From Bacteroidota bacterium (lineage in GTDB: Bacteria; Bacteroidota; Ignavibacteria; UBA10030), in contig DOWV01000102.1 in NCBI GenBank assembly GCA_003519375.1, positions 1 through 27,677 on the forward strand: 27,677 nucleotides of DNA, read 5' to 3'. Position 1 is the first letter of the stretch, and the number at the start of each line of letters is the position of its first letter. A program made the position numbers and the translations under genes. Under the pieces are notes generated by a model. The model had not been told where the DNA came from. It was given only the letters and a program-made list of their open reading frames with translations, and did no database searches. Shown here one piece after another: positions 8,352-16,074 of the stretch.

Positions 8352-8441
8352 ATGAGAAAGCAATCGACCATAGTGCATTCGTTCTCGCAATGGTGGTGGC
8401 GCGGAGTGTTTTCGTCTGATTCCAACGCGCCCGCGGGATGA
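8352..8441 (+). CDS. trpL: trp operon leader peptide (three tandem Trp codons)
   Basis: A 29-codon reading frame ATG...TGA between the trp promoter and the trpE attenuator. It contains TGG TGG TGG at 8391-8399 (residues 14-16, context SQWWWRG). The eight enzymes of the operon, about 2510 residues together, contain only eight Trp, and TrpE and TrpD contain none, so three in a row in a 29-residue frame is a strong signal. The known role of such peptides is to report charged tRNA-Trp: ribosome stalling at the Trp run changes folding of the downstream RNA and lets transcription continue into trpE. There is no Shine-Dalgarno, and the predicted transcription start is at the ATG, so translation would be leaderless, as reported for trpL of Sinorhizobium meliloti. 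The frame is too short for standard gene calling. It is identified from position, codon content and the following terminator. Confidence 0.88.
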   Translation: MRKQSTIVHSFSQWWWRGVFSSDSNAPAG

Positions 8442-8490
8442 TGTACTAGTTCCTGAATTTTTCCACAAACCCTTCCCCGGATATTCGCGG
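8398..8490 (+). promoter_or_regulatory. Candidate alternative pairings of the trp attenuator
   Basis: Read by eye, three pairings could compete in this leader RNA. Segment GGCGCG (8398-8403, overlapping the last Trp codon) can pair with CGCGCC (8426-8431). Segment CCGCGGG (8431-8437) can pair with TTCGCGG (8484-8490, five Watson-Crick and two G-U pairs), which overlaps the top of the terminator stem. Segment 8401-8411 can also pair with the 5' arm of the terminator (8467-8477) with two mismatches. In the classical model a ribosome held at the Trp codons would block the first pairing and free the second. Which antiterminator is real is not settled by inspection. Confidence 0.4.
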
Positions 8491-8508
8491 AAGGGTTTTT
8501 CGTTTTTT
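8467..8508 (+). terminator. Intrinsic terminator (attenuator) before trpE
   Basis: A perfect 10-bp stem, AAACCCTTCC (8467-8476) with GGAAGGGTTT (8489-8498), can be extended past one C-C mismatch by three more pairs to an ATAT loop. It is followed by a T-rich tail (TTTTTCGTTTTTT, 8496-8508). It begins 25 nt after the leader-peptide stop codon and ends 13 nt before the trpE start. That is the expected layout of a transcription attenuator rather than of the end of the cytochrome gene. When tryptophan is ample this hairpin should stop transcription before trpE. Confidence 0.88.
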
Positions 8509-8521
8509 AGAAGGGTACTCC

Positions 8522-10027
8522 ATGATCTCATTTGAAGCATTCAAACAACTCGCATCGGCCTATACGGTTATCCCGCTCGAGAGAATCGTACCGGCGGACT
8601 TGCACACACCGGTCTCAATCTACCTCGCCCTGCGGGAAGGTGCGGAGTGTTCTTTCCTTCTGGAAAGCGTCGAAACGAATGAGCAGGTCGGCCGCTATTC
8701 CTTCGCCGGCGCGAACCCGTCCATTCTTGTTGTGTCCAAAAACTCGGGAGTCGAGGTTACTCGTCGCGGCGACACACAGACGGAGAGCGGCGACATTGTA
8801 TCGGTTCTTCGGAAGCTTCTCTTCGAATTCAAGCAGGCACCTCTCACCGATCCCACCGGCTTTTCGGGTGGTTTCCTCGGCTACCTGAGCTATGATGCGC
8901 TCGCAGCGTTGGAATCGGTCCCCCTCCCGCCCGAGGATGCATCATCAAAACCTGACGCGATCTTCGGTTTGTTTCATTCATTCGTCCAGCTCGATCACCG
9001 CCGCCACACACTCACCGTTGTCCAAAATATTGTTGTGAAGCCGGAGCGCTCCCTGCAAGAGCAGTACGATGAGGGAAAGCGCCAACTGGACATCCTTGTC
9101 ATGCGGCTCAGCAGGATTCCACTCGCTCCGAACAGTTTTGCGTGCGATTTCTCTTCTTTGCGGGAGGCCACATCCCGTGATGCATATTGTGATATGGTAA
9201 GAAAAGCGAAGCATCACATCGTTGAAGGAGACGTTTTTCAGGTTGTGTTGTCGCGAAAGGCGACGCTTCAGTACCGCGGCGATCCGTTCCCTGTGTACCG
9301 TGCGTTGCGGATCATCAATCCATCGCCGTACCTCTTCTATCTGCAATTCGGTGAGATTCAGTTGATCGGTTCATCTCCCGAGGTCTTGGTCCGAGTAGAC
9401 AAGGATATCGTAGAAGTGCTTCCCATCGCCGGTACAAGGCGGCGCGGTGAGTCTGAGGAAGAAGATCGTTCACTCGAAGCAGAGCTCCTGGCCGATGAAA
9501 AGGAGCGAGCGGAGCACACGATGTTGATCGATCTGGGGCGCAACGATGTCGGACGGGTAAGTGAACTCGGCTCGGTGCGGGTTCCGGTGCAGGCGCGGGT
9601 CGATCGCTACTCTCATGTGATGCACATGGTCTCTGAAGTGAGAGGCAAGCTGAAGGGTGACTGCTCGACGCTTGACGTCCTCGTTTCATGCAGTCCGGCC
9701 GGAACTGTGAGTGGAGCCCCGAAAAAAAGGGCGATGGAGATCATCAGTGACCTGGAAGGAGTCCGGCGCGGCGTCTATGCAGGAGCGGTGGGGTACCTCG
9801 GTTTGAACGGATCCCTCGACACGTGCATTGCCATTCGCACCATTGTGTGCTCAGCCGCGGGGCTGGAGATACAAACGGGCGCAGGCATCGTGGCAGATTC
9901 AGATCCCGATCGGGAGTTTGAGGAGACAGAGAGCAAAGCGAGGGCGCTTCGGCTGGCTGTGGAAATGGCAGCGAAGGGCCTGCAATCGGATGATGTCCAG
10001 AAAATACTCGAGGAGCGAAGACTATGA
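8522..10027 (+). CDS. trpE: Anthranilate synthase component I
   Basis: TrpE (501 residues) converts chorismate to anthranilate using ammonia supplied by TrpG. The N-terminal feedback site is recognisable in SFLLESVE (LLES at 46-49, the Trp-binding Ser49) and GRYSFAG. The catalytic half has the family blocks SPYLFYLQFG, GSSPEVLV, PIAGTRRRG, ERAEHTMLIDLGRNDVGRV, HMVSEVRG, CSPAGTVSGAPK, YAGAVGYL, AIRTI and QTGAGIVADS. Feedback inhibition by tryptophan is therefore expected to be intact. The start ATG 8522 follows AGAAGGG at normal spacing, 13 nt after the attenuator T tract. The stop overlaps the trpG start (ATGA). The protein contains no tryptophan at all. Length is normal for the stand-alone alpha subunit. 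Confidence 0.97.
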   Translation: MISFEAFKQLASAYTVIPLERIVPADLHTPVSIYLALREGAECSFLLESVETNEQVGRYSFAGANPSILVVSKNSGVEVTRRGDTQTESGDIVSVLRKLLFEFKQAPLTDPTGFSGGFLGYLSYDALAALESVPLPPEDASSKPDAIFGLFHSFVQLDHRRHTLTVVQNIVVKPERSLQEQYDEGKRQLDILVMRLSRIPLAPNSFACDFSSLREATSRDAYCDMVRKAKHHIVEGDVFQVVLSRKATLQYRGDPFPVYRALRIINPSPYLFYLQFGEIQLIGSSPEVLVRVDKDIVEVLPIAGTRRRGESEEEDRSLEAELLADEKERAEHTMLIDLGRNDVGRVSELGSVRVPVQARVDRYSHVMHMVSEVRGKLKGDCSTLDVLVSCSPAGTVSGAPKKRAMEIISDLEGVRRGVYAGAVGYLGLNGSLDTCIAIRTIVCSAAGLEIQTGAGIVADSDPDREFEETESKARALRLAVEMAAKGLQSDDVQKILEERRL

Positions 10028-10593
10028 TTGTCGTCCTCGACAACTACGATTCATTCACCTACAACCTCGTGCAGGCGGTTGGCCTCGTGACATCCAGAAT
10101 CACGGTCTTTCGCAATGACAAGGTCTCGGTGGAAGAGATCGCGGAGCTGAAACCGGAAGGCATCATTATTTCGCCCGGCCCGGGCAGGCCGGAAAACGCC
10201 GGCATCTCGGTCGCTTTGATACAGACGCTTGGCTCGTCCATACCAATCCTTGGGGTGTGCCTCGGTCACCAGGCTGCCGGTCTCGCATTCGGTTCGGTCA
10301 TTACCTATGCGCCTTCGCCCCTCCATGGGAAGGCCTCGCAGATTCACCACGATGGCACGGATCTCTTCCGCGGTCTTCCGAGCCCCTTTCCCGCTGCGCG
10401 GTATCATTCGCTGGTGATTTCCCCGGACGGGCTGCCCCCGGATCTCATTGTCACCGCCACAACAGGCGAAAACATCATTATGGGAATAAAACACAGGGAA
10501 TTCCCGGTTTACGGCGTCCAGTTTCATCCGGAATCCATTCTCACTCCTCACGGAATTCAAATAATCAAAAACTGGATGGAGAAAAGAGTATGA
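10024..10593 (+). CDS. trpG: Anthranilate synthase component II (glutamine amidotransferase)
   Basis: A class I glutamine amidotransferase of 189 residues that releases ammonia from glutamine for TrpE. The catalytic triad is visible: Cys79 in GVCLGHQ, and His168 and Glu170 in VQFHPES. The N-terminal IVVLDNYDSFTYNLVQ and the oxyanion strand SPGPGRPENAG (50-60) are typical of TrpG/PabA. Gene context (between trpE and trpD) favours TrpG, although such subunits can also serve para-aminobenzoate synthase, and no pabB is in the window. It overlaps trpE by four bases (ATGA) and trpD by four bases, so translation is probably coupled on both sides, keeping subunits balanced. Contains one Trp. Confidence 0.96.
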   Translation: MIVVLDNYDSFTYNLVQAVGLVTSRITVFRNDKVSVEEIAELKPEGIIISPGPGRPENAGISVALIQTLGSSIPILGVCLGHQAAGLAFGSVITYAPSPLHGKASQIHHDGTDLFRGLPSPFPAARYHSLVISPDGLPPDLIVTATTGENIIMGIKHREFPVYGVQFHPESILTPHGIQIIKNWMEKRV

Positions 10594-11609
10594 CGCTCAG
10601 CATATTCATAGAAACATGTCTGGCCGGAAAAAACCTCTCCGTCGTTGAAGCGTCGAAGGCGCTTGATGTTATCATGACGGGCCAGGCCAGCGATGTACAG
10701 ATAGCCGCGCTTCTGGTCGCACTGCGCGCAAAGGGGGAAACCGCGGAGGAGATTCAGGGATTCGCCGAAACGATGCGCGAGCACTCCGTCAAGATCACGA
10801 TCGATGACAAAAACGCAATTGATCTTTGCGGCACGGGCGGCGACGGCACAGGAACCTTCAATATTTCCACGACGGCAGCGTTTATCGCGGCAGGGGCGGG
10901 TGTCACGGTCGCCAAGCATGGCAACCGCTCCGTTTCCAGCATGAGCGGCAGCGCCGATGTCCTGCGCTCTCTTGGCGTGAATATTGAGTGCTCCGCGATG
11001 CGGACGGGTGAGTGTCTCAACTCCATTGGGATCGGGTTCCTTTTTGCTCCTCTCTACCACCCGGCCATGAAGCATGCAGCGAAGGCGCGGAGCGAGCTTG
11101 GCACCAGGAGCATATTCAACATTCTCGGCCCCATTACCAATCCCGCGCGGGTCAAATACCAGGTTGTGGGTGCGCATGACAAAATTGTGGCGGAAAAAAT
11201 TCTCCTTACGCTCAAGAATCTCGGCGCGGAGCGGGCGGTCACACTCCACGCTCAGGACGGTGCCGACGAGGTGACGCTCTCGGGTTCGACAAACCTCTTT
11301 GAGCATTCGACCGGAAAGGGGATATCGAGCTATGAGGTCAGCGCACACTCGTTTGGGCTCCCACCTGCCCCGCGGGGAGTTTTGAGCGGAGGAACGGCAT
11401 CGGAGAATGCAAAAATATTGACTAGTATCCTGGGAGGAGAACATGGACCACGGAGAGACGCCGCCGTCGCCAATGCGGCGCTCGGTATCTATGTTGCCGG
11501 GAAAGCGGCCACCCTGATTGAAGCGCGCGTGAGAGCGGAAGAAGCAATCGATTCCTCAGCGGCGATGAAAAAGCTGGATCAATTGCGGGAGTATACGAAC
11601 CGGCCATGA
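10590..11609 (+). CDS. trpD: Anthranilate phosphoribosyltransferase
   Basis: A 339-residue enzyme that transfers phosphoribose from PRPP to anthranilate, the second step of the branch. The diagnostic PRPP/magnesium block is intact at about 79-120: CGTGGDGTGTFNISTTAAF, VAKHGNRSVSS, then SGSADVLRSLG. The later blocks RSELGTRSIFNILGPITNP and DGADEVTLSG (acidic Mg-binding pair) are also present. The start ATG 10590 overlaps the trpG stop (ATGA), and this decides the start over longer in-frame extensions inside trpG. The stop overlaps trpC in the same way. It is not fused to trpG, unlike in enterobacteria. No tryptophan residues. Confidence 0.96.
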   Translation: MTLSIFIETCLAGKNLSVVEASKALDVIMTGQASDVQIAALLVALRAKGETAEEIQGFAETMREHSVKITIDDKNAIDLCGTGGDGTGTFNISTTAAFIAAGAGVTVAKHGNRSVSSMSGSADVLRSLGVNIECSAMRTGECLNSIGIGFLFAPLYHPAMKHAAKARSELGTRSIFNILGPITNPARVKYQVVGAHDKIVAEKILLTLKNLGAERAVTLHAQDGADEVTLSGSTNLFEHSTGKGISSYEVSAHSFGLPPAPRGVLSGGTASENAKILTSILGGEHGPRRDAAVANAALGIYVAGKAATLIEARVRAEEAIDSSAAMKKLDQLREYTNRP

Positions 11610-12391
11610 GCTACCTGACGACCATCCTGGAGCAGAAGAACAAAGAGGTGGCGGCGCTCAGGCTCCGGTGCTCGCGATCGGACTTTGATTCCTTTGAGCT
11701 CTCGCATAGACAGCCGTTGTCGCTGAAATCGGCCATGCTGGCAGACAAGCCTGCGATTATCGCGGAGATGAAAAAAGCGTCACCTTCGCGCGGCGTGATC
11801 CGCCGGGAGTACGATCCTGTCTCCATTGCTCAACAATACCAGAAAGCGGGTGCGTCAGCCGTCTCCATTCTGACCGACGGGCCGTTCTTTTCCGGGTCCC
11901 TGGAGCACCTGCAGATGGCTCGACCGTATTTGTCAGTTCCCATCCTGAGGAAGGACTTCCTGCTCGATTCCCTTCAACTGTACGAAGCGAAGGCGTATGG
12001 CGCCGACGCGATTTTGCTGATTGTCGCTGCACTCGATGCAAGTCTCCTGCGCGACCTTCAACAAGAGGCTGCGGCAATCGGATTGGAGTGCCTGATTGAA
12101 GTGCACACGCATGACGAATTGAGCGGGCTGGACTGGCAACAGACACAGATTCTCGGCATCAATAACAGGGATCTTCTCACATTTCAGGTCGATATCGGAT
12201 TGACAGAACGAATTCTTCCGTATGTCCCCGACGGAGTTCTGGCGGTGAGCGAAAGCGGATTAACCGGGCCGGAAGAAATTCGCAGGCTCCAGAGTTCCGG
12301 TGTGGATGCTTTTCTCATTGGTGAGGCGTTCATGCGCGCGCCCGATCCGGGTATAGCTCTTCAAACGTTGCGGGAGGGCTTGAGGCCTTGA
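11606..12391 (+). CDS. trpC: Indole-3-glycerol phosphate synthase
   Basis: A 261-residue TIM-barrel enzyme that closes the indole ring from CdRP, releasing CO2. Visible family blocks are IIAEMKKASPSRGVI (Glu54 and Lys56 near the active site), PILRKDFLLDSLQLYEAKAYGADAILLI, ECLIEVHTHDEL, LGINNRDLLTFQVDI and AVSESGLTGPEEI followed by VDAFLIGEAFMR (phosphate-binding loop). It is separate from trpF, not a TrpC-F fusion as in E. coli. Its start overlaps the trpD stop by ATGA, and its own stop TGA overlaps the TTG start of trpF. One Trp. Confidence 0.96.
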   Translation: MSYLTTILEQKNKEVAALRLRCSRSDFDSFELSHRQPLSLKSAMLADKPAIIAEMKKASPSRGVIRREYDPVSIAQQYQKAGASAVSILTDGPFFSGSLEHLQMARPYLSVPILRKDFLLDSLQLYEAKAYGADAILLIVAALDASLLRDLQQEAAAIGLECLIEVHTHDELSGLDWQQTQILGINNRDLLTFQVDIGLTERILPYVPDGVLAVSESGLTGPEEIRRLQSSGVDAFLIGEAFMRAPDPGIALQTLREGLRP

Positions 12392-13029
12392 CAAGAACCA
12401 GGATAAAGATCTGCGGCATGACAAACCACCATGATGCTTTACTGGCGGCAGAACTTGGCGCGGATGCCATCGGCTTCATATTTGCCGAGGGCAGCAAACG
12501 CCGCGTTTCACCTTCTGTTGTTCGAGAGGTGGTGTCGGAAATCCCTCCTTTCGTCTCAAGTGTCGGTGTCTTCGTCAACGTCACTCTGGAAGAATTGCAC
12601 AGAATCATGGACGAATCCCGTCTCGATGTTGTGCAGCTCCATGGCGAAGAATCCCCCGCGTACGTCAGAGAAGTGCGATATCCGGTCATCAAGACATTTC
12701 GGCCTCGCCCCGGTTTTGTTCTTTCTGATCTCGCTGACTACAACGTTCACGCGTTTTTGTTCGATACGTACTCCGATAGCCGGCAAGGAGGAACAGGGAG
12801 GGCCTTCGACTGGAATCTTGTGCGCGGAGCAGACACGTACGGACGAATCATCCTGAGCGGCGGAATCTCGCCGGCCAATGCTGCAGAAGCCATTCAAACA
12901 CTCCGGCCGTACGCCCTTGATGTAAACAGCAGCGTGGAGGTCTCCCCGGGGAAGAAAGATCGCCGGCGGTTGGTGGAATTGTTCGATGCAATCCGCGAGG
13001 CAGACTCAAAGAAAGGGCCGCTATGTTGA
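12388..13029 (+). CDS. trpF: Phosphoribosylanthranilate isomerase
   Basis: A 213-residue TIM-barrel isomerase that converts PRA to CdRP by Amadori rearrangement. The general base sits in IKICGMT (Cys9) and the general acid region in FLFDTYSD (Asp). Further family blocks are DAIGFIFAEGSKRRVSP, VQLHGEE, ILSGGISPANA and DVNSSVEVSPGKKD. The start is TTG 12388, overlapping the trpC stop as TTGA. A TTG start is unusual, but it places MTRTRIKICGMT at the right distance and no ATG lies near. The rare start may lower expression relative to its neighbours, though translational coupling could compensate. It overlaps the next gene by seven bases. Confidence 0.95.
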   Translation: MTRTRIKICGMTNHHDALLAAELGADAIGFIFAEGSKRRVSPSVVREVVSEIPPFVSSVGVFVNVTLEELHRIMDESRLDVVQLHGEESPAYVREVRYPVIKTFRPRPGFVLSDLADYNVHAFLFDTYSDSRQGGTGRAFDWNLVRGADTYGRIILSGGISPANAAEAIQTLRPYALDVNSSVEVSPGKKDRRRLVELFDAIREADSKKGPLC

Positions 13030-14057
13030 TTCTGATGAGAACAGACGCAACGCGAAACGATATTGAACGGGTCGTGAAGAAAATCAAGCTTCTCGGATTC
13101 ACAGGGCACGAGATTCCCGGCGAGACCAGGGTGGCCATCGGGGTCACCGGCAACAAATCAAGACTGGACCCTGAACTTTTTGAATCGATGCCGGGAGTGG
13201 CGGAAGCGGTTCCGGTGACAAAACCCTACAAACTTGCGGCGAGAGAAACCAGGCAAGAGCGATCCGTTGTGCAGGTGGATGGAGAAACGATAGGAGGTCG
13301 GGAACTCGCGTTGATTGCCGGACCATGTTCGGTGGAAACGTGGGATCAGCTTCTGGAGACGGCCGTGGATGTGAAGGCTGCGGGGGCGAAGTTCCTGCGA
13401 AGCGGAGCGTTCAAACCTCGGAGCTCCCCGTATTCATTTCAAGGCCTGAAAGAGGAAGGCCTTGTGATGCTCAAGGAAGTCAAGAAGCAGACCGGACTGA
13501 AAATTGTCACGGAGGCAAAGGATATGCTTACACTTCCGGCTGTGTCGGAGGTCGCGGATTTGATCCAGATTGGGGCGAGAAACATGCAAAACTACAGCCT
13601 TCTGGAGGCCGTCGGGGATTTGAAGAAGCCGGTCCTGTTGAAACGGGGTATCGCCGCTTCTCTGGAGGAATTACTTCTGGCAGCGGAATACATTCTCGCC
13701 CGGGGAAACTACAATGTGGTCCTTTGCGAACGCGGGATTCGTACCTTTGAGCAGTCAACACGCTTCACACTCGATCTCAACGCCATCCCTGTTCTCAAGA
13801 AGAACTCTCATCTTCCGATCATCGTTGATCCGAGCCATGGCATCGGTATGTGGGATGGCGTGGCACCGATGTCGATGGCAGCCATTGCGGCCGGCGCAGA
13901 TGGGTTGATGATCGAAGTACACAAGAGGCCGGAGGAAGCGCTTTCGGATGGATTCCAATCGCTCAAACCGGAACGGTTTCATGAGCTGGTTCGGCGACTC
14001 GCGGAACTCGCACCTCTTGTAGAGAGAACAATTACCAGGGAGAAGTCCACACGATGA
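13023..14057 (+). CDS. aroF: DAHP synthase, type I-beta (AroF/AroG-like with N-terminal regulatory domain)
   Basis: 3-deoxy-7-phosphoheptulonate synthase (344 residues) condenses phosphoenolpyruvate and erythrose 4-phosphate, the first step of the shikimate pathway. Residues 1-70 form the ferredoxin/ACT-like domain of the Thermotoga-type I-beta subfamily (LILMRTDATRNDIERVVKKI). The barrel follows with the blocks ALIAGPCSVE, KFLRSGAFKPRSSPYSFQG, IVTEAKD, QIGARNMQNYSLL, PVLLKRGIAAS, VLCERGIRTFE and IVDPSHGIG. In Thermotoga the N-terminal domain mediates feedback inhibition by tyrosine or phenylalanine. Which amino acid acts here is not known. It sits between trpF and trpB with overlaps on both sides (7 and 4 nt), so it is made only as part of the trp operon. 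The symbol follows common usage for this subfamily. Confidence 0.93.
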   Translation: MLILMRTDATRNDIERVVKKIKLLGFTGHEIPGETRVAIGVTGNKSRLDPELFESMPGVAEAVPVTKPYKLAARETRQERSVVQVDGETIGGRELALIAGPCSVETWDQLLETAVDVKAAGAKFLRSGAFKPRSSPYSFQGLKEEGLVMLKEVKKQTGLKIVTEAKDMLTLPAVSEVADLIQIGARNMQNYSLLEAVGDLKKPVLLKRGIAASLEELLLAAEYILARGNYNVVLCERGIRTFEQSTRFTLDLNAIPVLKKNSHLPIIVDPSHGIGMWDGVAPMSMAAIAAGADGLMIEVHKRPEEALSDGFQSLKPERFHELVRRLAELAPLVERTITREKSTR

Positions 14058-15277
14058 CCAGAACACATCGGCATGCCGGCTATCACGCCCCCGATGCCCG
14101 CGGATACTATGGCGCTTATGGAGGGCGGTTTGTTCCTGAGACATTGATTGCTTCGCTCGACGAACTCGAGAAAATCTTCCGCGCGGCGCAGCGAGATTCT
14201 TCATTCAAACAAGAATACCTGTCGCTTCTGCACTCGTTTGCGGGGCGGCCGACCGCTCTGACCTTTGCCGAGCGATTGACCCGGCACTATAAACGAGGCC
14301 GCATTTATCTGAAGCGGGAAGACCTGTGCCACACCGGGGCGCACAAGATCAACAACACGATTGGTCAGGTGCTGCTCGCCAAGCGCGCCGGAAAAACGAG
14401 AGTCGTGGCAGAGACCGGGGCGGGTCAGCATGGTGTTGCTACGGCAACCGTTGCTGCGAAACTGGGACTCGAGTGCGTTGTGTTCATGGGGCAGAAGGAC
14501 TGCGAGCGCCAGAAACTGAATGTGCGCCGCATGAAGATGCTCGGTGCGACGGTCATACCCGTGACAGCCGGAGCAGCGACGCTGAAGGATGCAACCAGTG
14601 AGGCGATCAGGAACTGGGTGACCAATGTCGGGTCGACCTTCTACGTGCTTGGCTCGGTTGTCGGTCCGCATCCGTATCCTCTCATCGTGCGGACGTTTCA
14701 ATCTGTCATCGGCAATGAAACACGACGTCAATTGAGAAAACTTACCGGGCGGACTCCTTCGCATCTTGTTGCATGTGTTGGAGGGGGAAGCAACTCGATA
14801 GGGATGTTCTATCCATTCTTCGCCGACAAGGTGACCATGATCGGTGTCGAGGGCGGCGGAAAGGGTATCCGGACCGGCAAGCATGCGGCGACGCTGTCAA
14901 AGGGCCGGCCCGGAATTCTGCATGGTTCGATGAGCTACGTGCTGCAGGATGATTTCGGACAAGTACTGGAGGCACACTCGATTTCGGCGGGGCTCGATTA
15001 TCCGGGTGTCGGGCCGGAACACAGCTACTGGAAGGATCTCAAGAGGGTGACGTATGTGTCCGTCACGGATCGCCAGGCTGTAGAGGCGGCGCACCGGCTG
15101 ACCAGACTGGAGGGGATCATTCCGGCTCTCGAAACAGCGCATGCAATAGCGCATCTTGAGTCTCTTATGCCGCGCACAAGAGTGGATGACATCGTTGTGA
15201 TCTGCCTCTCCGGCCGGGGTGACAAAGATATGGACAGCTATGCCGCCTTCGCCGACGCAGCGCGGAGGAAACAATGA
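14054..15277 (+). CDS. trpB: Tryptophan synthase beta chain
   Basis: A 407-residue PLP enzyme that joins indole and serine. PLP lysine Lys98 lies in HTGAHKINNTIGQ, catalytic Glu120 in VAETGAGQHG, and the phosphate-binding glycine loop in CVGGGSNSIGMF. The end motif CLSGRGDKDMD is also typical. It is the TrpB1 type that works in the alpha2-beta2 complex, judging from length and the adjacent trpA. The start ATG 14054 overlaps the DAHP synthase stop (ATGA), and the stop overlaps the trpA start. Two Trp residues. Nothing unusual in length or motifs. Confidence 0.97.
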   Translation: MTRTHRHAGYHAPDARGYYGAYGGRFVPETLIASLDELEKIFRAAQRDSSFKQEYLSLLHSFAGRPTALTFAERLTRHYKRGRIYLKREDLCHTGAHKINNTIGQVLLAKRAGKTRVVAETGAGQHGVATATVAAKLGLECVVFMGQKDCERQKLNVRRMKMLGATVIPVTAGAATLKDATSEAIRNWVTNVGSTFYVLGSVVGPHPYPLIVRTFQSVIGNETRRQLRKLTGRTPSHLVACVGGGSNSIGMFYPFFADKVTMIGVEGGGKGIRTGKHAATLSKGRPGILHGSMSYVLQDDFGQVLEAHSISAGLDYPGVGPEHSYWKDLKRVTYVSVTDRQAVEAAHRLTRLEGIIPALETAHAIAHLESLMPRTRVDDIVVICLSGRGDKDMDSYAAFADAARRKQ

Positions 15278-16044
15278 ACAGAATAACCGCACGCCTTGCC
15301 GGGCTTCAGGAAAAAAAGGAAAAAGCACTCGCCTTGTTCATAACCGCCGGATTCCCGAATCTCCACGATACTCCATCGATTATCCTGGAAGCAGAGAACG
15401 GCGGAGCTGATCTGGTCGAAATCGGCATGCCGTTTTCCGATCCGCTGGCGGATGGGCCCGTCATTCAGCACAGCTCTGCACGCGCTCTCAGGAATGGCGT
15501 AACGCTGAAGCACATTTTCAGGCAAGCCGGCGAACTGCGGAGGCATTCCGAGATACCGATCATACTCATGGGATACATGAACCCCATTCTCTCCTATGGA
15601 CTTGAGCGTTTTCTTGCGCACGCGGGCGAATCGGGAGTGGACGGGCTTATTCTCCCGGAAGTGCCATTGGAAGAAACACCTCGTTTTGCTTCACAGATTC
15701 GTCGTCATGAACTTGCGCAGATTCTCATGGTGACGCCGACAACGCCGCTCTCCAGGCAGCGAATGATCGACCAGGCCTCCACAGGTTTCCTCTATTGTGT
15801 TTCGGCGACGGGAGTAACGGGTAAGAGATCGAAGCATCCGGATTTCGGCTATGTCGGCCGCGTAAAGCAAAGAGCGAAGAAAAATCCCGTTCTTGTGGGA
15901 TTCGGAATCCGCAATCGTGAAGACGTCAGGCGCTTCTCATCGGTCAGTGACGGGGTGATCGTCGGAAGCGCGTGTATAGAGTTTCTGGAGAAGAATGGAA
16001 AACGCAATTTCGGAAGATGGGTTCGCTCTCTGAAGCAGGCCTGA
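15274..16044 (+). CDS. trpA: Tryptophan synthase alpha chain
   Basis: A 256-residue TIM barrel that splits indole-3-glycerol phosphate and channels indole to TrpB. Catalytic Glu49 (VEIGMPFSD) and Asp60 (LADGPVIQ) fall at the same numbers as in E. coli. Further blocks are FITAGFPN, ILMGYMNPILSYGLERF, DGLILPEVPLEE, YCVSATGVTG and VGFGIRNREDV with VIVGSACIEF for phosphate binding. It overlaps trpB by ATGA and is the last gene of the operon. The convergent gene on the other strand ends 69 nt away. Confidence 0.97.
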   Translation: MNRITARLAGLQEKKEKALALFITAGFPNLHDTPSIILEAENGGADLVEIGMPFSDPLADGPVIQHSSARALRNGVTLKHIFRQAGELRRHSEIPIILMGYMNPILSYGLERFLAHAGESGVDGLILPEVPLEETPRFASQIRRHELAQILMVTPTTPLSRQRMIDQASTGFLYCVSATGVTGKRSKHPDFGYVGRVKQRAKKNPVLVGFGIRNREDVRRFSSVSDGVIVGSACIEFLEKNGKRNFGRWVRSLKQA

Positions 16045-16074
16045 ATTGCCGCGCCCCGGATTCGTTCAGCGCTC

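Noticed and set aside
8467..8508. Hairpin as the terminator of the cytochrome c gene
   Set aside because: It lies downstream of the trp promoter and the leader-peptide frame and directly before trpE. This is the attenuator position, although it could also stop read-through from the cytochrome gene.
10257..10589. Upstream in-frame extension of trpD into trpG
   Set aside because: It would overlap most of the trpG C-terminal half. ATG 10590, which overlaps the trpG stop as ATGA, gives a normal-length enzyme.
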